Positions 6,257 to 15,946 of a stretch of 48,936 bases of DNA are shown here, in pieces. The DNA comes from an uncultured Pelagibacteraceae bacterium (GTDB lineage Bacteria > Pseudomonadota > Alphaproteobacteria > Pelagibacterales > Pelagibacteraceae). A model generated the notes under the pieces. That model saw only the letters and a program-made list of their open reading frames with translations. It was not told where the DNA came from and ran no database searches. The stretch spans positions 1-48,936 of the forward strand of contig CACJDW010000009.1 of the NCBI GenBank assembly GCA_902592275.1, read 5' to 3'. Each line of letters starts with the position of its first letter. Within the stretch, counting starts at the first letter, position 1. Both the position numbers and the translations under genes were made by a program.

Positions 6257-8797
6257 GTGGACAGATATAATTTTAAAATTATTGAAAATAAGTGGCAAAA
6301 ATTTTGGAAAGATAACAACTCATTTAAAGCAAAAAAAAGTAAAGCAAAAAAGTTTTATTGTTTAGAAATGTTTCCATACCCATCTGGAAAAATTCATATG
6401 GGGCATGTTAGAAATTATACAATAGGAGATGTTCTTGCGAGATATAAAAGTTTAAAAGGATTTAATGTACTTCATCCAATGGGTTGGGACTCTTTTGGTA
6501 TGCCAGCAGAAAATGCTGCGAGACAAAATAACTTGAGTCCAAAAAAATGGACTGAAGAAAATATATCAAATATGAAAAGTCAACTTAAACAACTTGGACT
6601 TTCTATAGATTGGGACAGAGAAATTTCTACTTGCTCTCCTAAATATTACAAACACCAACAAAAAATTTTTTTAAATCTATATGATAAGGGCTTAGTCTAT
6701 AGAAAAGAAAGTTATGTTAATTGGGATCCTATAGATAAGACAGTTCTTGCTAACGAACAAGTAGTAAATGGAAAAGGTTGGAGATCTGGCGCTATAGTAG
6801 AAAGAAAAAAATTAAATCAATGGTTTTTTAAGATTTCCCATTTTTCAGAGGAACTTCTTAACGATTTAAATGATCTAAAAGAATGGCCAGATAAAGTGAA
6901 AACCATGCAAAAAAATTGGATTGGTAAATCCTATGGATGCGAAATTAATTTTAAAATAGAAGGGTCAAATAAAATTAATTCTATTAAATGTTACACAACG
7001 CGGCCAGATACACTCTTTGGTTTTTCTTTCCTTGCTCTTTCAGTTGATCATCCTTTATCAAAATATTATGAAAAGGACCCTGAATTTATTAAATTTAAAG
7101 AGCAATGTTCAAAAACTGGAACAACTGAAGAATCTATAGCACAAGCAGAGAAAATTGGATTTAAAACTAATCTTGTCGCTATAAACCCTCTGGATAAGTC
7201 TAAAAAAGTTCCCTTATATTTTGCTAATTTTGTTTTAATGGACTATGGGTTTGGTGCTGTTTTTGGGTGCCCTGCTCATGATCAAAGGGATTTTGATTTT
7301 GCTAAAAAATATAGTTTAGAGATCAAAACGGTTGTAAAGCCAAATGATAAAGATGACACTTTTGAGGTTTCTTCAGAACCTCACACAGGACCTGGGACTA
7401 TAATAAATTCGGAATTTTTAAATGGATTATCTGCTCCTGAAGAATCAATTTCTAAAACAATCGAATATTTAGAAAAAAATAATTTAGGAAATAAAAAAAC
7501 AAACTATAGACTAAAAGATTGGGGTATCTCAAGACAAAGATACTGGGGTTGTCCAATTCCAATCGCTTATGATGAGGAAAATAATGTTGTTAAAATTCCA
7601 GAAAATGATTTACCTGTATTACTTCCTGAAGTGGAAAGTTTAAATTCTGAAGGAAATCCTTTAGACTCAGAAAAAAAATGGAAATCTGTATTAATAAATG
7701 GAAAGAATTGTAAAAGGGAGACTGATACACTTGATACTTTTGTCGATTCATCTTGGTACTTTTTAAGATTTTGCTCAGCAGATAATGAAAAAAATCCTTT
7801 TGATGACGAAGATATTAAATACTGGATGCCAGTTGATCAATATATTGGGGGAGTAGAGCATGCAATTTTACATCTTTTATATTCTAGGTTTTTTGTACGA
7901 GGGATAAATTTAAATAATAAAAATTTTCATTTAAAAGAACCGTTCAAAGGTTTATTCACTCAAGGAATGGTTTGTCATCAAACTTATAAAGACAAAAATA
8001 ATAATTGGTTAAGCCCAGATGAGGTCTTACCAAATGATGACAACACTTTCTCTATTAAAAATAGACCAAATGAAACTGTAACAGTGGGTCCTTCCGAGTC
8101 TATGTCTAAATCAAAAAAAAATATTATAGATCCTGCAAAAATGATAGAGGCTTATGGTGCTGACGCCGTAAGATTTTTTATATTATCAGACAGTCCACCA
8201 GAAAAAGATGTTCAGTGGTCTGATGCGGGTATGGCCTCATCATATAAATATATTCAAAAATTTTGGTCATTAAATGAAAAAATTTTATCAATAGTTAGCA
8301 AAGCAAAAACAGATGAAGATAAGAAAATTGATATTTTTGTAAATCAATCAATTAACAAAATTAATTTTGCATTAGAAAACTTTAGATACAACGTGATTAT
8401 AGCTTTATTTCATGAGATATATTCTTTTTTTAACAAGTTATCTGAAAAAAATTTAAATTATTCTAATTTAAAAGAAAACTATATAAAAATACTTCTAATG
8501 ATGCTTCCAATAACACCACACATAACAAATGAGTGTTTAGAAAGAATTAGAATTAGTAAAGAAGATATAAAGTGGCCTGAAATTACAAAAGAATTTATTG
8601 AAAATAATACGAGTAAAGTAGTTATTCAAATTAATGGTAAGAAAAGATCTATCATCGAGGTTGAAAAAAATTTAGATGAAAATTCGATAATAAATAAAAT
8701 AAAAACTGATAAATTGGTTGATAAATATATTGCTAAAAAAGAAATATTTAAAACTATTTATATTAAAGATAGAATAATTAACTTTATTATAAAATAA
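6257..8797 (+). CDS. leuS: leucyl-tRNA synthetase
   Basis: LeuS attaches leucine to tRNA-Leu. The 846-aa class I enzyme has the HIGH motif as HMGH (residues 47-50, in [11 protein letters not shown]), an editing CP1 domain with TTRPDTLFG, the [11 protein letters not shown] segment after it, [13 protein letters not shown], and the KMSKS loop as SMSKS at about 615-619. Length agrees with bacterial LeuS (about 860). The start is GTG; the following [14 protein letters not shown] matches the usual N-terminus. The stop overlaps the lptE start (TAATG). Confidence 0.97.
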   Translation: MDRYNFKIIENKWQKFWKDNNSFKAKKSKAKKFYCLEMFPYPSGKIHMGHVRNYTIGDVLARYKSLKGFNVLHPMGWDSFGMPAENAARQNNLSPKKWTEENISNMKSQLKQLGLSIDWDREISTCSPKYYKHQQKIFLNLYDKGLVYRKESYVNWDPIDKTVLANEQVVNGKGWRSGAIVERKKLNQWFFKISHFSEELLNDLNDLKEWPDKVKTMQKNWIGKSYGCEINFKIEGSNKINSIKCYTTRPDTLFGFSFLALSVDHPLSKYYEKDPEFIKFKEQCSKTGTTEESIAQAEKIGFKTNLVAINPLDKSKKVPLYFANFVLMDYGFGAVFGCPAHDQRDFDFAKKYSLEIKTVVKPNDKDDTFEVSSEPHTGPGTIINSEFLNGLSAPEESISKTIEYLEKNNLGNKKTNYRLKDWGISRQRYWGCPIPIAYDEENNVVKIPENDLPVLLPEVESLNSEGNPLDSEKKWKSVLINGKNCKRETDTLDTFVDSSWYFLRFCSADNEKNPFDDEDIKYWMPVDQYIGGVEHAILHLLYSRFFVRGINLNNKNFHLKEPFKGLFTQGMVCHQTYKDKNNNWLSPDEVLPNDDNTFSIKNRPNETVTVGPSESMSKSKKNIIDPAKMIEAYGADAVRFFILSDSPPEKDVQWSDAGMASSYKYIQKFWSLNEKILSIVSKAKTDEDKKIDIFVNQSINKINFALENFRYNVIIALFHEIYSFFNKLSEKNLNYSNLKENYIKILLMMLPITPHITNECLERIRISKEDIKWPEITKEFIENNTSKVVIQINGKKRSIIEVEKNLDENSIINKIKTDKLVDKYIAKKEIFKTIYIKDRIINFIIK

Positions 8798-9246
8798 TGA
8801 AAAAAATTCTTATTATAATATTTTTTTTTATAAGCGCATGTGGATATCAGCCCATATACAAAGTTGATAAGGAAATAACTAAAATTAAAATTAAAGAAGT
8901 AAAATTCTCTGGAGATCAAGAAATAAGTAAAGGGGTTTTTTTAAAGCTTCCATTTATAATTGAAAAAAATGAAGATCTAAACACTTTAATAATAGAAAGT
9001 AGAAAAATTATATCTGAGACTGCAAAAAACTCAAAGGGCCAAGTAACATCTTACAGAACTTCATTAAATATTAATTTAAAATTAACTAGTTCTGAAAATA
9101 AAACCATAACAGAAAAAAAATTAAAAAAAGAGTTTTCTTATGATACAAAGAAAGACAAATTCAAATTAAAGCGTTATCAAAAACAAATTGAAATTGATTT
9201 GATTGATAAAATTTCAAAAGAATTAATCATATTTTTTAATTTATAG
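8797..9246 (+). CDS. lptE: LPS-assembly lipoprotein LptE
   Basis: LptE is the outer-membrane lipoprotein that plugs the LptD barrel and helps deliver lipopolysaccharide to the cell surface. The 149-aa precursor has a short hydrophobic signal and a lipobox ISAC with Cys15, followed by the family's characteristic CGYQPIY. The remainder is an alternating alpha/beta protein rich in lysine. Position between leuS and holA is the standard lptE location. It overlaps the leuS stop by one base and abuts holA, so these genes are surely co-transcribed. Confidence 0.88.
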   Translation: MKKILIIIFFFISACGYQPIYKVDKEITKIKIKEVKFSGDQEISKGVFLKLPFIIEKNEDLNTLIIESRKIISETAKNSKGQVTSYRTSLNINLKLTSSENKTITEKKLKKEFSYDTKKDKFKLKRYQKQIEIDLIDKISKELIIFFNL

Positions 9247-10245
9247 ATGATCCTCAAATATTTTGACTTTAAAAAAATTAATCTCAAAACTCAAAAATTT
9301 ATCTTACTTTATGGCAATAATCAGGGACATAAAGAACAGTTTCTTAATGAAAATTTGAAACCAATTTTACCAAAAAACATCTATTCTTATGACGAATCAG
9401 AAGTATTAAAAAATATAGATGATTTTCAACAAACTATATTCAACAAATCATTTTTTGATAATGATAAGCTAATAATCATAAATAGAATAAGTGAAAAATC
9501 TCTAAAAATTATTGAAGAAATTTCGAATAAAGAATTTAATGATATATTTTTTATTCTACTTGGAGGATCTTTAGACAATAAGTCTAAAATAAGAAAATTT
9601 TTTGAAAAAAAAATTAACACTATTTGTATTCCATTTTATGAAGATAATAATCAAACTTTAAATTTATTTGCCCAAAAATTTGTTAAAGCAAAGAAAATAA
9701 GTATTTCACAGCAAGCATTAAATATTATTGTTGAGCGAGCTAGAGGAGATAGAATTAATTTAAAAAATGAATTAGAAAAAATAGAAAGCTTTTTATTTAA
9801 TAAAAATAAAATTGATTTAAATGATATTTTAAAACTATCTAATTTATCGGAAAATTATGAAATATCGGATTTAATTGATAATTGCCTATCTAAAAACAAA
9901 AAAAAAATTATAAATATTTTAAATGAAAATAATTTTTCAAATGATGAGTCAATTACAATTAGTCGAATATTTTTGAATAAAGCAAAAAAAATTCTAAAAC
10001 TTTCTGAAGAATATCAAAGAAATAAAGATATTGAACTTACAATATCTTCAGCAAAACCTCCTATTTTTTGGAAAGAAAAAGAGATGACCAAGCAGCAGAT
10101 TTACAAATGGTCACCAAAGAATATTAAAGAATTAATTTACAAACTAAATGAGGTAGAATTGCTAATTAAAAATAATATAAATAATTCAAATAATTTAATA
10201 ACCAACTTTATTTTAGAAACATGTTCTTCAGATGTTAATAGTTAG
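9247..10245 (+). CDS. holA: DNA polymerase III delta subunit
   Basis: The delta subunit of the clamp loader opens the beta sliding clamp. The 332-aa protein is close to family length and shows the expected N-terminal region with LLYGNNQGHKEQF (a degenerate AAA+ P-loop area), a FFDNDKLIIINR segment and a helical C-terminal domain. Sequence conservation is low, as usual for delta; the position directly after lptE supports the call. It starts immediately after the lptE stop. Its 3' end overlaps parB on the opposite strand by 11 bases, leaving no space for an intrinsic terminator. Confidence 0.88.
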   Translation: MILKYFDFKKINLKTQKFILLYGNNQGHKEQFLNENLKPILPKNIYSYDESEVLKNIDDFQQTIFNKSFFDNDKLIIINRISEKSLKIIEEISNKEFNDIFFILLGGSLDNKSKIRKFFEKKINTICIPFYEDNNQTLNLFAQKFVKAKKISISQQALNIIVERARGDRINLKNELEKIESFLFNKNKIDLNDILKLSNLSENYEISDLIDNCLSKNKKKIINILNENNFSNDESITISRIFLNKAKKILKLSEEYQRNKDIELTISSAKPPIFWKEKEMTKQQIYKWSPKNIKELIYKLNEVELLIKNNINNSNNLITNFILETCSSDVNS

Positions 10246-11080
10246 ATTTGATTATATCTATTATTTTGTTTAATTGATCTAGATCTTTATATTCAAAACT
10301 TATTTTACCTTTATTTCTTTTATTATTTTGTATATCAACATTTAAACCAATCTTATTTGATATCGACAGTTCAAGGGCTATAATATTTGTGTCTTTTAAT
10401 TTTTTTGAGCTTTGCTTTTTATTTTTGAACAATCTTACGAAATTTTCAGCTTGCCTAACCGAAAGTTTTTTTTCTATAATTTTATTTGCTACAAAACTTG
10501 CATTACTTAGGCCTACTAAAATTTTTGCATGACCTGCTGTCAATTTTTGAGATTCTATCAATTTTATTACATCCTCAGGTAAAGTTAAAATTCTTAAAGA
10601 ATTCGTAATATAACTTCTGCTTTTACCTATAAATTTTGAAACCTTTTCCTGATCATATGAAAATTCATCTATAAGTCGTTTAAAACCTTGTGCTTCCTCA
10701 AGTGGATTTAAATCATGTCTTTGAACGTTTTCAACAATAGCAAATTCCAAAGATTTCAAATCATCAGCGTCAGTTATAACAACAGGCACATTATGTAAAC
10801 CAGCACGTTGTGCAGCTAACCATCTTCTTTCACCTGCAATTATTTCAAATTTATTTAAATCATTATTATTAGACCTCCTAACAATGATTGGCTGTATTAT
10901 TCCTCTTTCTTTAATTGAATTTGTTAATTCTTCTAAATTTGTTTCATCAAATATTTTTCTTGGTTGATATTTATTTGGTACTAGATCACTAATTGACACT
11001 TGATTTTTTTGAGGCTCTACTTTGCTTTCACCTATCAATGAAGATAATCCTCGACCTAACCCTTTTTTAATTTTTTCCAT
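10235..11080 (-). CDS. parB: chromosome-partitioning protein ParB (Spo0J)
   Basis: ParB is a CTP-dependent DNA clamp that loads at parS and spreads to form the partition complex. The 281-aa protein begins KKGLGRGLSSLIGE, the usual N-terminus. The CTP-binding segment GERRW lies at 83-87, preceded by VPNKYQPRKIF (box I) and IIQPIIVRR. The helix-turn-helix follows in QEKVSKFIGKSRSYITNSLR. The last ~60 residues form the dimerisation domain. It is one base from parA in the order parA-parB, and the cognate parS lies about 1.4 kb upstream inside rsmG. Confidence 0.96.
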   Translation of the reverse strand: MEKIKKGLGRGLSSLIGESKVEPQKNQVSISDLVPNKYQPRKIFDETNLEELTNSIKERGIIQPIIVRRSNNNDLNKFEIIAGERRWLAAQRAGLHNVPVVITDADDLKSLEFAIVENVQRHDLNPLEEAQGFKRLIDEFSYDQEKVSKFIGKSRSYITNSLRILTLPEDVIKLIESQKLTAGHAKILVGLSNASFVANKIIEKKLSVRQAENFVRLFKNKKQSSKKLKDTNIIALELSISNKIGLNVDIQNNKRNKGKISFEYKDLDQLNKIIDIIKSNY

Positions 11081-11874
11081 TAAGCTGCACTCCCTATTGT
11101 TCCCTCTTGACTCATAAACTCATCAGCAAAACTAAAATATGATTTACTGCCAGGACAATTCTTGTCATAAATCAGAACTGGCATGCCATGGGATGGGGCT
11201 TCGGACAATCTGACATTTCTTGGAATTACTGTTGTATAAACTTTTTCACTAAAATAATCTCTTGCCTCTTTCTCTACTTGAGAGGAGAGCTTATTTCTTT
11301 TGTCATACATTGTTAACAGTATACCTCTTATTTTCAAATCTGGATTTAAGCTTACTTTTATCCTTTCGATTGTTTTCATTAGCTGAGTTAAACCCTCTAG
11401 TGCAAAAAATTCGGTTTGTAAGGGAACCAAAAGTGAATTTGAGCTTACTAGGGCCATTACCGTCAGAAGACTTAAAGATGGTGGACAATCGACTAAGACA
11501 TAATCGTATAATTCTCTAGAATTGTTTAAATATGCGGCTAATTTAGTCTTTAATATAAAGGCCCTGTTACTATCATCAGCCGTCTCCACCTCTAAGCCAG
11601 ATAAATCTACATTTGATGTAATAATATCTAAATTTTCAAACTGTGTTTTTTTTATCACCTCGCTGATTTCTCTAGTTCCATTCAATACACCATAAATTGT
11701 ATCGTTTGAGCTCTCCATATTAGATAATCCCAGACCTGTGGTTGCGTTGCCTTGAGGATCTAAGTCAATTACTAAAATTTTTTTATCTATTTGAGATAAG
11801 CCAGCTGCAAGATTTATCACTGTAGTAGTTTTTCCGACCCCACCCTTTTGATTTATGACTGAAATAATTTGCAT
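11080..11874 (-). CDS. parA: chromosome-partitioning ATPase ParA (Soj)
   Basis: ParA binds nucleoid DNA as an ATP-bound dimer and moves the ParB-parS complex away from the pole or midcell. The deviant Walker A KGGVGKTT is at residues 10-17, followed by VIDLDPQGNATTGLG (A'), and the Walker B segment DYVLVDCPPSL. It is 264 aa, the family norm. The parB start overlaps its end by one base. The 18-base gap from rsmG implies an rsmG-parA-parB transcript. Confidence 0.97.
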   Translation of the reverse strand: MQIISVINQKGGVGKTTTVINLAAGLSQIDKKILVIDLDPQGNATTGLGLSNMESSNDTIYGVLNGTREISEVIKKTQFENLDIITSNVDLSGLEVETADDSNRAFILKTKLAAYLNNSRELYDYVLVDCPPSLSLLTVMALVSSNSLLVPLQTEFFALEGLTQLMKTIERIKVSLNPDLKIRGILLTMYDKRNKLSSQVEKEARDYFSEKVYTTVIPRNVRLSEAPSHGMPVLIYDKNCPGSKSYFSFADEFMSQEGTIGSAA

Positions 11875-11892
11875 TAATTTTTTATAATCCTT

Positions 11893-12537
11893 TTAATTTT
11901 TTTTTTTTATTTTTTTAATATTTATTAAAAATGAATCTTTACTTGTTAAACTTTTTTTTTCTATATACTCCAGCTCCCAATTTTTTTTAGAATTTTCAAA
12001 AATTTTTTTTCCACTCTTCCCCATAAAAAAAATTAAATTTTTATATTTTGAAAAATTTTCATATACTAAATCTAAAACTACGGGCATTGGTTTGAATGCT
12101 CTTGACATTATTGTTCCTGTCTCTAAATTTTTTATTTCAAAAATATTTTTTTGAATAACTTTTGTGTTTAAATTTAATTTTTCTGAAACTTCTTTTAAAA
12201 AATGGCTTTTATGATGGCTTTTTTCATAAAGGTGCACATTCATATTATTTTTCATATTTTTTAGTATAATTGCCACGATTATACCTGGCATACCCCCTCC
12301 TGAACCTATATCTGTGGTTGTATTGCTATTTAAATCAACAAAATCAATAATTTGCGCTGAATCTATAATATGCCGGTCAATTATGGCTTTTTTTGATGCT
12401 GTATTTTGACTAATTATGTTGATTTTTTTATTTTTTTCAAGAATCATGGATATATAGTTTTCAAAGTCCAAAAATGTTTCACGTGAAACATTTAAGTGAT
12501 TGATTCTAGAGTAAGAATTTAAAATTTCTTGATCCAT
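11893..12537 (-). CDS. rsmG: 16S rRNA m7G527 methyltransferase RsmG (GidB)
   Basis: RsmG methylates G527 of 16S rRNA using S-adenosylmethionine. The SAM-binding glycine motif is DIGSGGGMPGI at residues 76-86; 214 aa is normal. Residues 16-22 (NVSRETF) are encoded by the extended palindrome that contains the perfect parS site, so the coding sequence carries the centromere in frame. The stop region is in a T-rich run. The start (12537) overlaps the last base of mnmG, forming one operon mnmG-rsmG-parA-parB. Confidence 0.95.
   Translation of the reverse strand: MDQEILNSYSRINHLNVSRETFLDFENYISMILEKNKKINIISQNTASKKAIIDRHIIDSAQIIDFVDLNSNTTTDIGSGGGMPGIIVAIILKNMKNNMNVHLYEKSHHKSHFLKEVSEKLNLNTKVIQKNIFEIKNLETGTIMSRAFKPMPVVLDLVYENFSKYKNLIFFMGKSGKKIFENSKKNWELEYIEKKSLTSKDSFLINIKKIKKKN
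12475..12490. other. parS: parS centromere site within rsmG
   Basis: TGTTTCACGTGAAACA is a perfect 16-bp palindrome and a 16/16 match to the bacterial parS consensus; three flanking bases on each side extend the symmetry to 22 bp. It sits in the 5' coding part of rsmG, immediately upstream of parAB, and about 9 kb from the predicted origin. ParB should load here. Confidence 0.95.
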
Positions 12538-14408
12538 TAAGCTATATGCTTAATAGACTTTCTTTTGACATGTGACAACAAAATATATACAGCGGCAGGA
12601 GTTATTCCATCAATTCTTAGAGCTTGACCCATTGTTTTAGGCTTTATTTCTTTAAATTTAGCTTTTACCTCATTAGACAAACCTGATAGTCCATCATAAT
12701 TGATTTTATCTGGAATAATTAGGTTTTCATCCCTCTTAAATGCTAAAATATCTGCTTTTTGCTTCTTTAAATATCCACTATAATGAGCGTTAATTTCCAC
12801 TTGTTCATCAATATCTTTACTAAAAAAAGGTATATCAGACCATATTTCCCTAATTTTGATCATATTTACACCTTTTTGAGTTAAAACTTCGCTAGATGAT
12901 CTCAATATTCCGTCTTTTGCTATTTTTATTCCAAATTTCTCTGCTTGAGATGGTGAAATCTTGGATTCTCTCATTTTTTTATCAACTTGTCTGATTTGCT
13001 CGAATTTACTTAAATATATGGCTTTTCTCACATCACCTATTAAACCAATCTCTATTCCCTTAGCAGTTAATCTTTGGTCAGCATTATCAGATCTCAAACT
13101 CAATCGATATTCAGCTCTTGATGTAAACATTCGATATGGCTCAGCTACTCCTTTAGTCACCAAATCATCAATCATTACTCCAATGTAGGCATCAGATCTA
13201 TCAAGAATGAATGGTTCTAATTTTTTTACAGACAAGGCGGCATTAATGCCTGCTATAAGACCTTGTGCAGCAGCTTCCTCATATCCTGTTGTTCCGTTAA
13301 TTTGACCAGCAAGATAAAGGTTGCTTATTTTCTTTGTTTCAAGGGTTAAGAATAGTTCACGTGGATCTATATAGTCATATTCTATTGCATATCCTGGTCT
13401 AAGTATAGCAACATTATCTAAACCACTGATATTATTACATATTTCTTGTTGAATTTCAGCAGGAAGAGATGTAGAGATACCATTTGGGTAAATTGTGTGA
13501 TCATTTAGACCTTCCGGTTCTAAAAATATCTGGTGGCGAGCTTTATCTGAAAATTTTACTATCTTATCTTCTATAGATGGACAATATCTTGGGCCTACTC
13601 CTTTTATACTACCTGAGTACATTGCACTTCTAGATAAATTCCTTTCTATAATTTTATGAACTTTTTCATTTGTATATGTCATACGACATGACACTTGCTT
13701 ATTTAAATTTTTTTTTGTTAAGAATGAAAAAAAATAAGGATCGTCATCTGCAAATTGCTCTTCTAAGTTTTCAAAATTAATTGTTCTTGCGTCTAACCTT
13801 GGCGGTGTTCCAGTTTTCAATCTTCCAATTTTAAAATCATATTTGGCTAATTGTTCACTTAAACCTGTAGAAGGTTTTTCATCGTATCTGCCAGCAGGAG
13901 TTCTTTCATTACCTATATGTATCAAACCATTTAAAAAAGTGCCTGTTGTGAGTATTATCTTGTTAGATAGAACTTTCTTGCCTTCTTTAGTTTCAAATCC
14001 ACTTATCGAATTTTTGTCAAAAATAAACTTTATTACAGGATCAGAAAAAACGCTTAAATTACAATAGTTTAGCAATTTTTCTTGCATATATTTACGATAT
14101 AATGACCTGTCAGATTGAGTTCTTGGCCCTCTGACTGCTGGCCCTCTACTTCTATTTAACAATCTAAATTGTATACCTGATTTGTCTGCTACATCTCCCA
14201 TAACACCATCAAGGGCATCTATTTCTCTAACCAAATGACCTTTACCTAGCCCTCCTATTGCCGGGTTACAAGACATCTCACCTATGGTTTCTATTTTATG
14301 AGTAAATAGGGCAGTGTTCACTCCAAGTCGAGCAGAAGCTGCGGCAGCTTCACATCCGGCATGTCCACCTCCAATTACAACTACATCAAACGACAAATCA
14401 TTTTTCAT
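12537..14408 (-). CDS. mnmG: tRNA uridine 5-carboxymethylaminomethyl modification enzyme MnmG (GidA)
   Basis: MnmG, with MnmE, makes the cmnm5 modification at wobble U34 of tRNAs. The 623-aa flavoprotein has the FAD dinucleotide motif [13 protein letters not shown] at residues 10-22, then the family's [15 protein letters not shown] and [16 protein letters not shown]. Further on are [37 protein letters not shown] and FTSRAEYRL, all standard. It is complete. A 116-base gap separates it from mnmE, while its 3' end touches rsmG. Confidence 0.98.
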   Translation of the reverse strand: MKNDLSFDVVVIGGGHAGCEAAAASARLGVNTALFTHKIETIGEMSCNPAIGGLGKGHLVREIDALDGVMGDVADKSGIQFRLLNRSRGPAVRGPRTQSDRSLYRKYMQEKLLNYCNLSVFSDPVIKFIFDKNSISGFETKEGKKVLSNKIILTTGTFLNGLIHIGNERTPAGRYDEKPSTGLSEQLAKYDFKIGRLKTGTPPRLDARTINFENLEEQFADDDPYFFSFLTKKNLNKQVSCRMTYTNEKVHKIIERNLSRSAMYSGSIKGVGPRYCPSIEDKIVKFSDKARHQIFLEPEGLNDHTIYPNGISTSLPAEIQQEICNNISGLDNVAILRPGYAIEYDYIDPRELFLTLETKKISNLYLAGQINGTTGYEEAAAQGLIAGINAALSVKKLEPFILDRSDAYIGVMIDDLVTKGVAEPYRMFTSRAEYRLSLRSDNADQRLTAKGIEIGLIGDVRKAIYLSKFEQIRQVDKKMRESKISPSQAEKFGIKIAKDGILRSSSEVLTQKGVNMIKIREIWSDIPFFSKDIDEQVEINAHYSGYLKKQKADILAFKRDENLIIPDKINYDGLSGLSNEVKAKFKEIKPKTMGQALRIDGITPAAVYILLSHVKRKSIKHIA

Positions 14409-14505
14409 AAACCAAATTTATAGATGATTAAATAATTTACAAGATAGGCTTATTTTTCGTAAATAAGCTAATATTATCAACGTTTTTAAGCAAAAAAAAG
14501 CGAAA

Positions 14506-14523
14506 AAACCAGTAAAATGGTTT
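14506..14523 (-). terminator. probable terminator after mnmE
   Basis: A 6-bp stem AAACCA/TGGTTT with a 6-base loop lies one base beyond the mnmE stop. On the minus strand it is followed by TTT and, two bases later, a run of eight T. The stem is weak, so efficiency is uncertain. A second hairpin (GCTTATTT/AAATAAGC, 14448-14468) lies closer to mnmG. Confidence 0.45.
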
Positions 14524-14524
14524 A

Positions 14525-15856
14525 TTATTTGCCTATACAAAAATCGTTGAAAATACTACCTAGTATCTCCTCAACATCGACTTTTCCAACAATCATGCCT
14601 AAATGTCTAGTAGCTAATCTTAAATCTTCTGCAGCTTTATCAAAATCTTCGATTTCTTTTTTTTGATTAAAGTTATTTAGATGATCCAAACACTGTTGCA
14701 GATGTTGCCTGTGTCTCTCTCTTGTAATTAAAATATCATCACTTGTAAGAAATTTATTTTTTAAATTATTTTTTATTTTTAATATTAATTCTTCAATATT
14801 TTTATTTTCTTTAATTGAGATTAAAACATGATTTGTTTTTTTAATTTCTGGATCAATACCTTTTTCTAAAAGATCAGACTTATTTATAACTAAAATTGCA
14901 TTCTCATCCAATAAACCCTTCAAAAAATCAGTAAAATCAAGGCTTTTTACATCAACCACAACAAGCTTTAAATCTGCTTCCTCAGCTCTATTTAGGGATA
15001 ATTTAATTCCTTTTTTTTCTATCTCATCTTGAGAATCTCTTATTCCGGCTGTATCAGAGATTATAACTGGATAACCATCTATATTTAAATGGGTTTCGAT
15101 CACGTCTCTAGTTGTACCAGCAATTTCAGAAACGATTGCGACATCACGATTAGATAAGTGATTCATCAAACTAGATTTGCCAGCATTAGTTGGTCCTAGA
15201 ATAGCTATTTTGAAACCTTCTCTAATTCTTTCTCCAACTTTTTGATCGTTTAATATTTTTTTAATTTTATTTATTACTTCATCTGAATTGTTTTTGATTT
15301 CATCTAAAATATTATTAGGCAGATCTTCCTCTGGAAAATCAATTTTTGCCTCAACATGTGATAAAATTTTTAAAAGTTTTTCTCTAAGAAAATTAAATTG
15401 ATCAGATGATTTTCCATTCATGATTTTTATTGCTTGTTGTCTTTGAATTTCTGTTTCTGAAGAAATCAAATCAGCAATACTTTCTGCTTTAAGCAAATTT
15501 ATTTTGCCATTTTGAAATGCTAGTTTTGTAAACTCACCTGGTTCAGCCAATCTACAATTTTCTATATCGGAAAGGGTAGAGTGGAGAGCTTCAACTACAG
15601 CTTTGCTGCCATGAACCTGAATCTCAGCCATATCTTCTCCTGTGTAGCTCTCAGGTCCAGGAAACCAAAGAATTAATCCCTCATCAATCAGCTCAGAAGT
15701 GTTGATTTTATTGATTTTTCTGAGTGTTGCTACTCTTGGTTTTGGAACAGGCTTTCCGGTTAAAATATTAATAATTTTAGAAGTTCCCTCACCTGAAATT
15801 CTTATAACTGCTATACCAGAGATGCCTGGACCAGAGGAGAGAGCAAAAATATTCAT
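14525..15856 (-). CDS. mnmE: tRNA modification GTPase MnmE (TrmE)
   Basis: MnmE is the GTPase partner of MnmG in wobble-uridine modification. The 443-aa protein has the N-terminal tetrahydrofolate-binding domain (start MNIFALSSGPGISGIAVIRI), a helical domain, and an inserted G domain: G1 GPTNAGKSS near residue 220, G2 TTRD, G3 DTAG, G4 NKSD. It ends with the conserved FCIGK, whose cysteine is functionally important. Length matches the family. It is 90 bases from the TPR-sulfotransferase gene and separated from mnmG by a short gap with hairpins. Confidence 0.97.
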   Translation of the reverse strand: MNIFALSSGPGISGIAVIRISGEGTSKIINILTGKPVPKPRVATLRKINKINTSELIDEGLILWFPGPESYTGEDMAEIQVHGSKAVVEALHSTLSDIENCRLAEPGEFTKLAFQNGKINLLKAESIADLISSETEIQRQQAIKIMNGKSSDQFNFLREKLLKILSHVEAKIDFPEEDLPNNILDEIKNNSDEVINKIKKILNDQKVGERIREGFKIAILGPTNAGKSSLMNHLSNRDVAIVSEIAGTTRDVIETHLNIDGYPVIISDTAGIRDSQDEIEKKGIKLSLNRAEEADLKLVVVDVKSLDFTDFLKGLLDENAILVINKSDLLEKGIDPEIKKTNHVLISIKENKNIEELILKIKNNLKNKFLTSDDILITRERHRQHLQQCLDHLNNFNQKKEIEDFDKAAEDLRLATRHLGMIVGKVDVEEILGSIFNDFCIGK

Positions 15857-15946
15857 AATTAAATTTATGATACTTTAATTTAATTATAAAAAAAGAATTT
15901 AATTAAAATGAAAAAAAAATAATCTAAATTTTAAGAGAAAGCATTT

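Noticed and set aside
11262..11519. Open frames on the other strand of parA and similar overlaps elsewhere
   Set aside because: They lie within well-supported genes, have no recognisable domains, and reflect the codon bias of the true strand.
13353..13368. Second parS-like sequence in mnmG
   Set aside because: Only about 11 of 16 positions match the consensus and its flanks are not symmetric, so it is probably chance.
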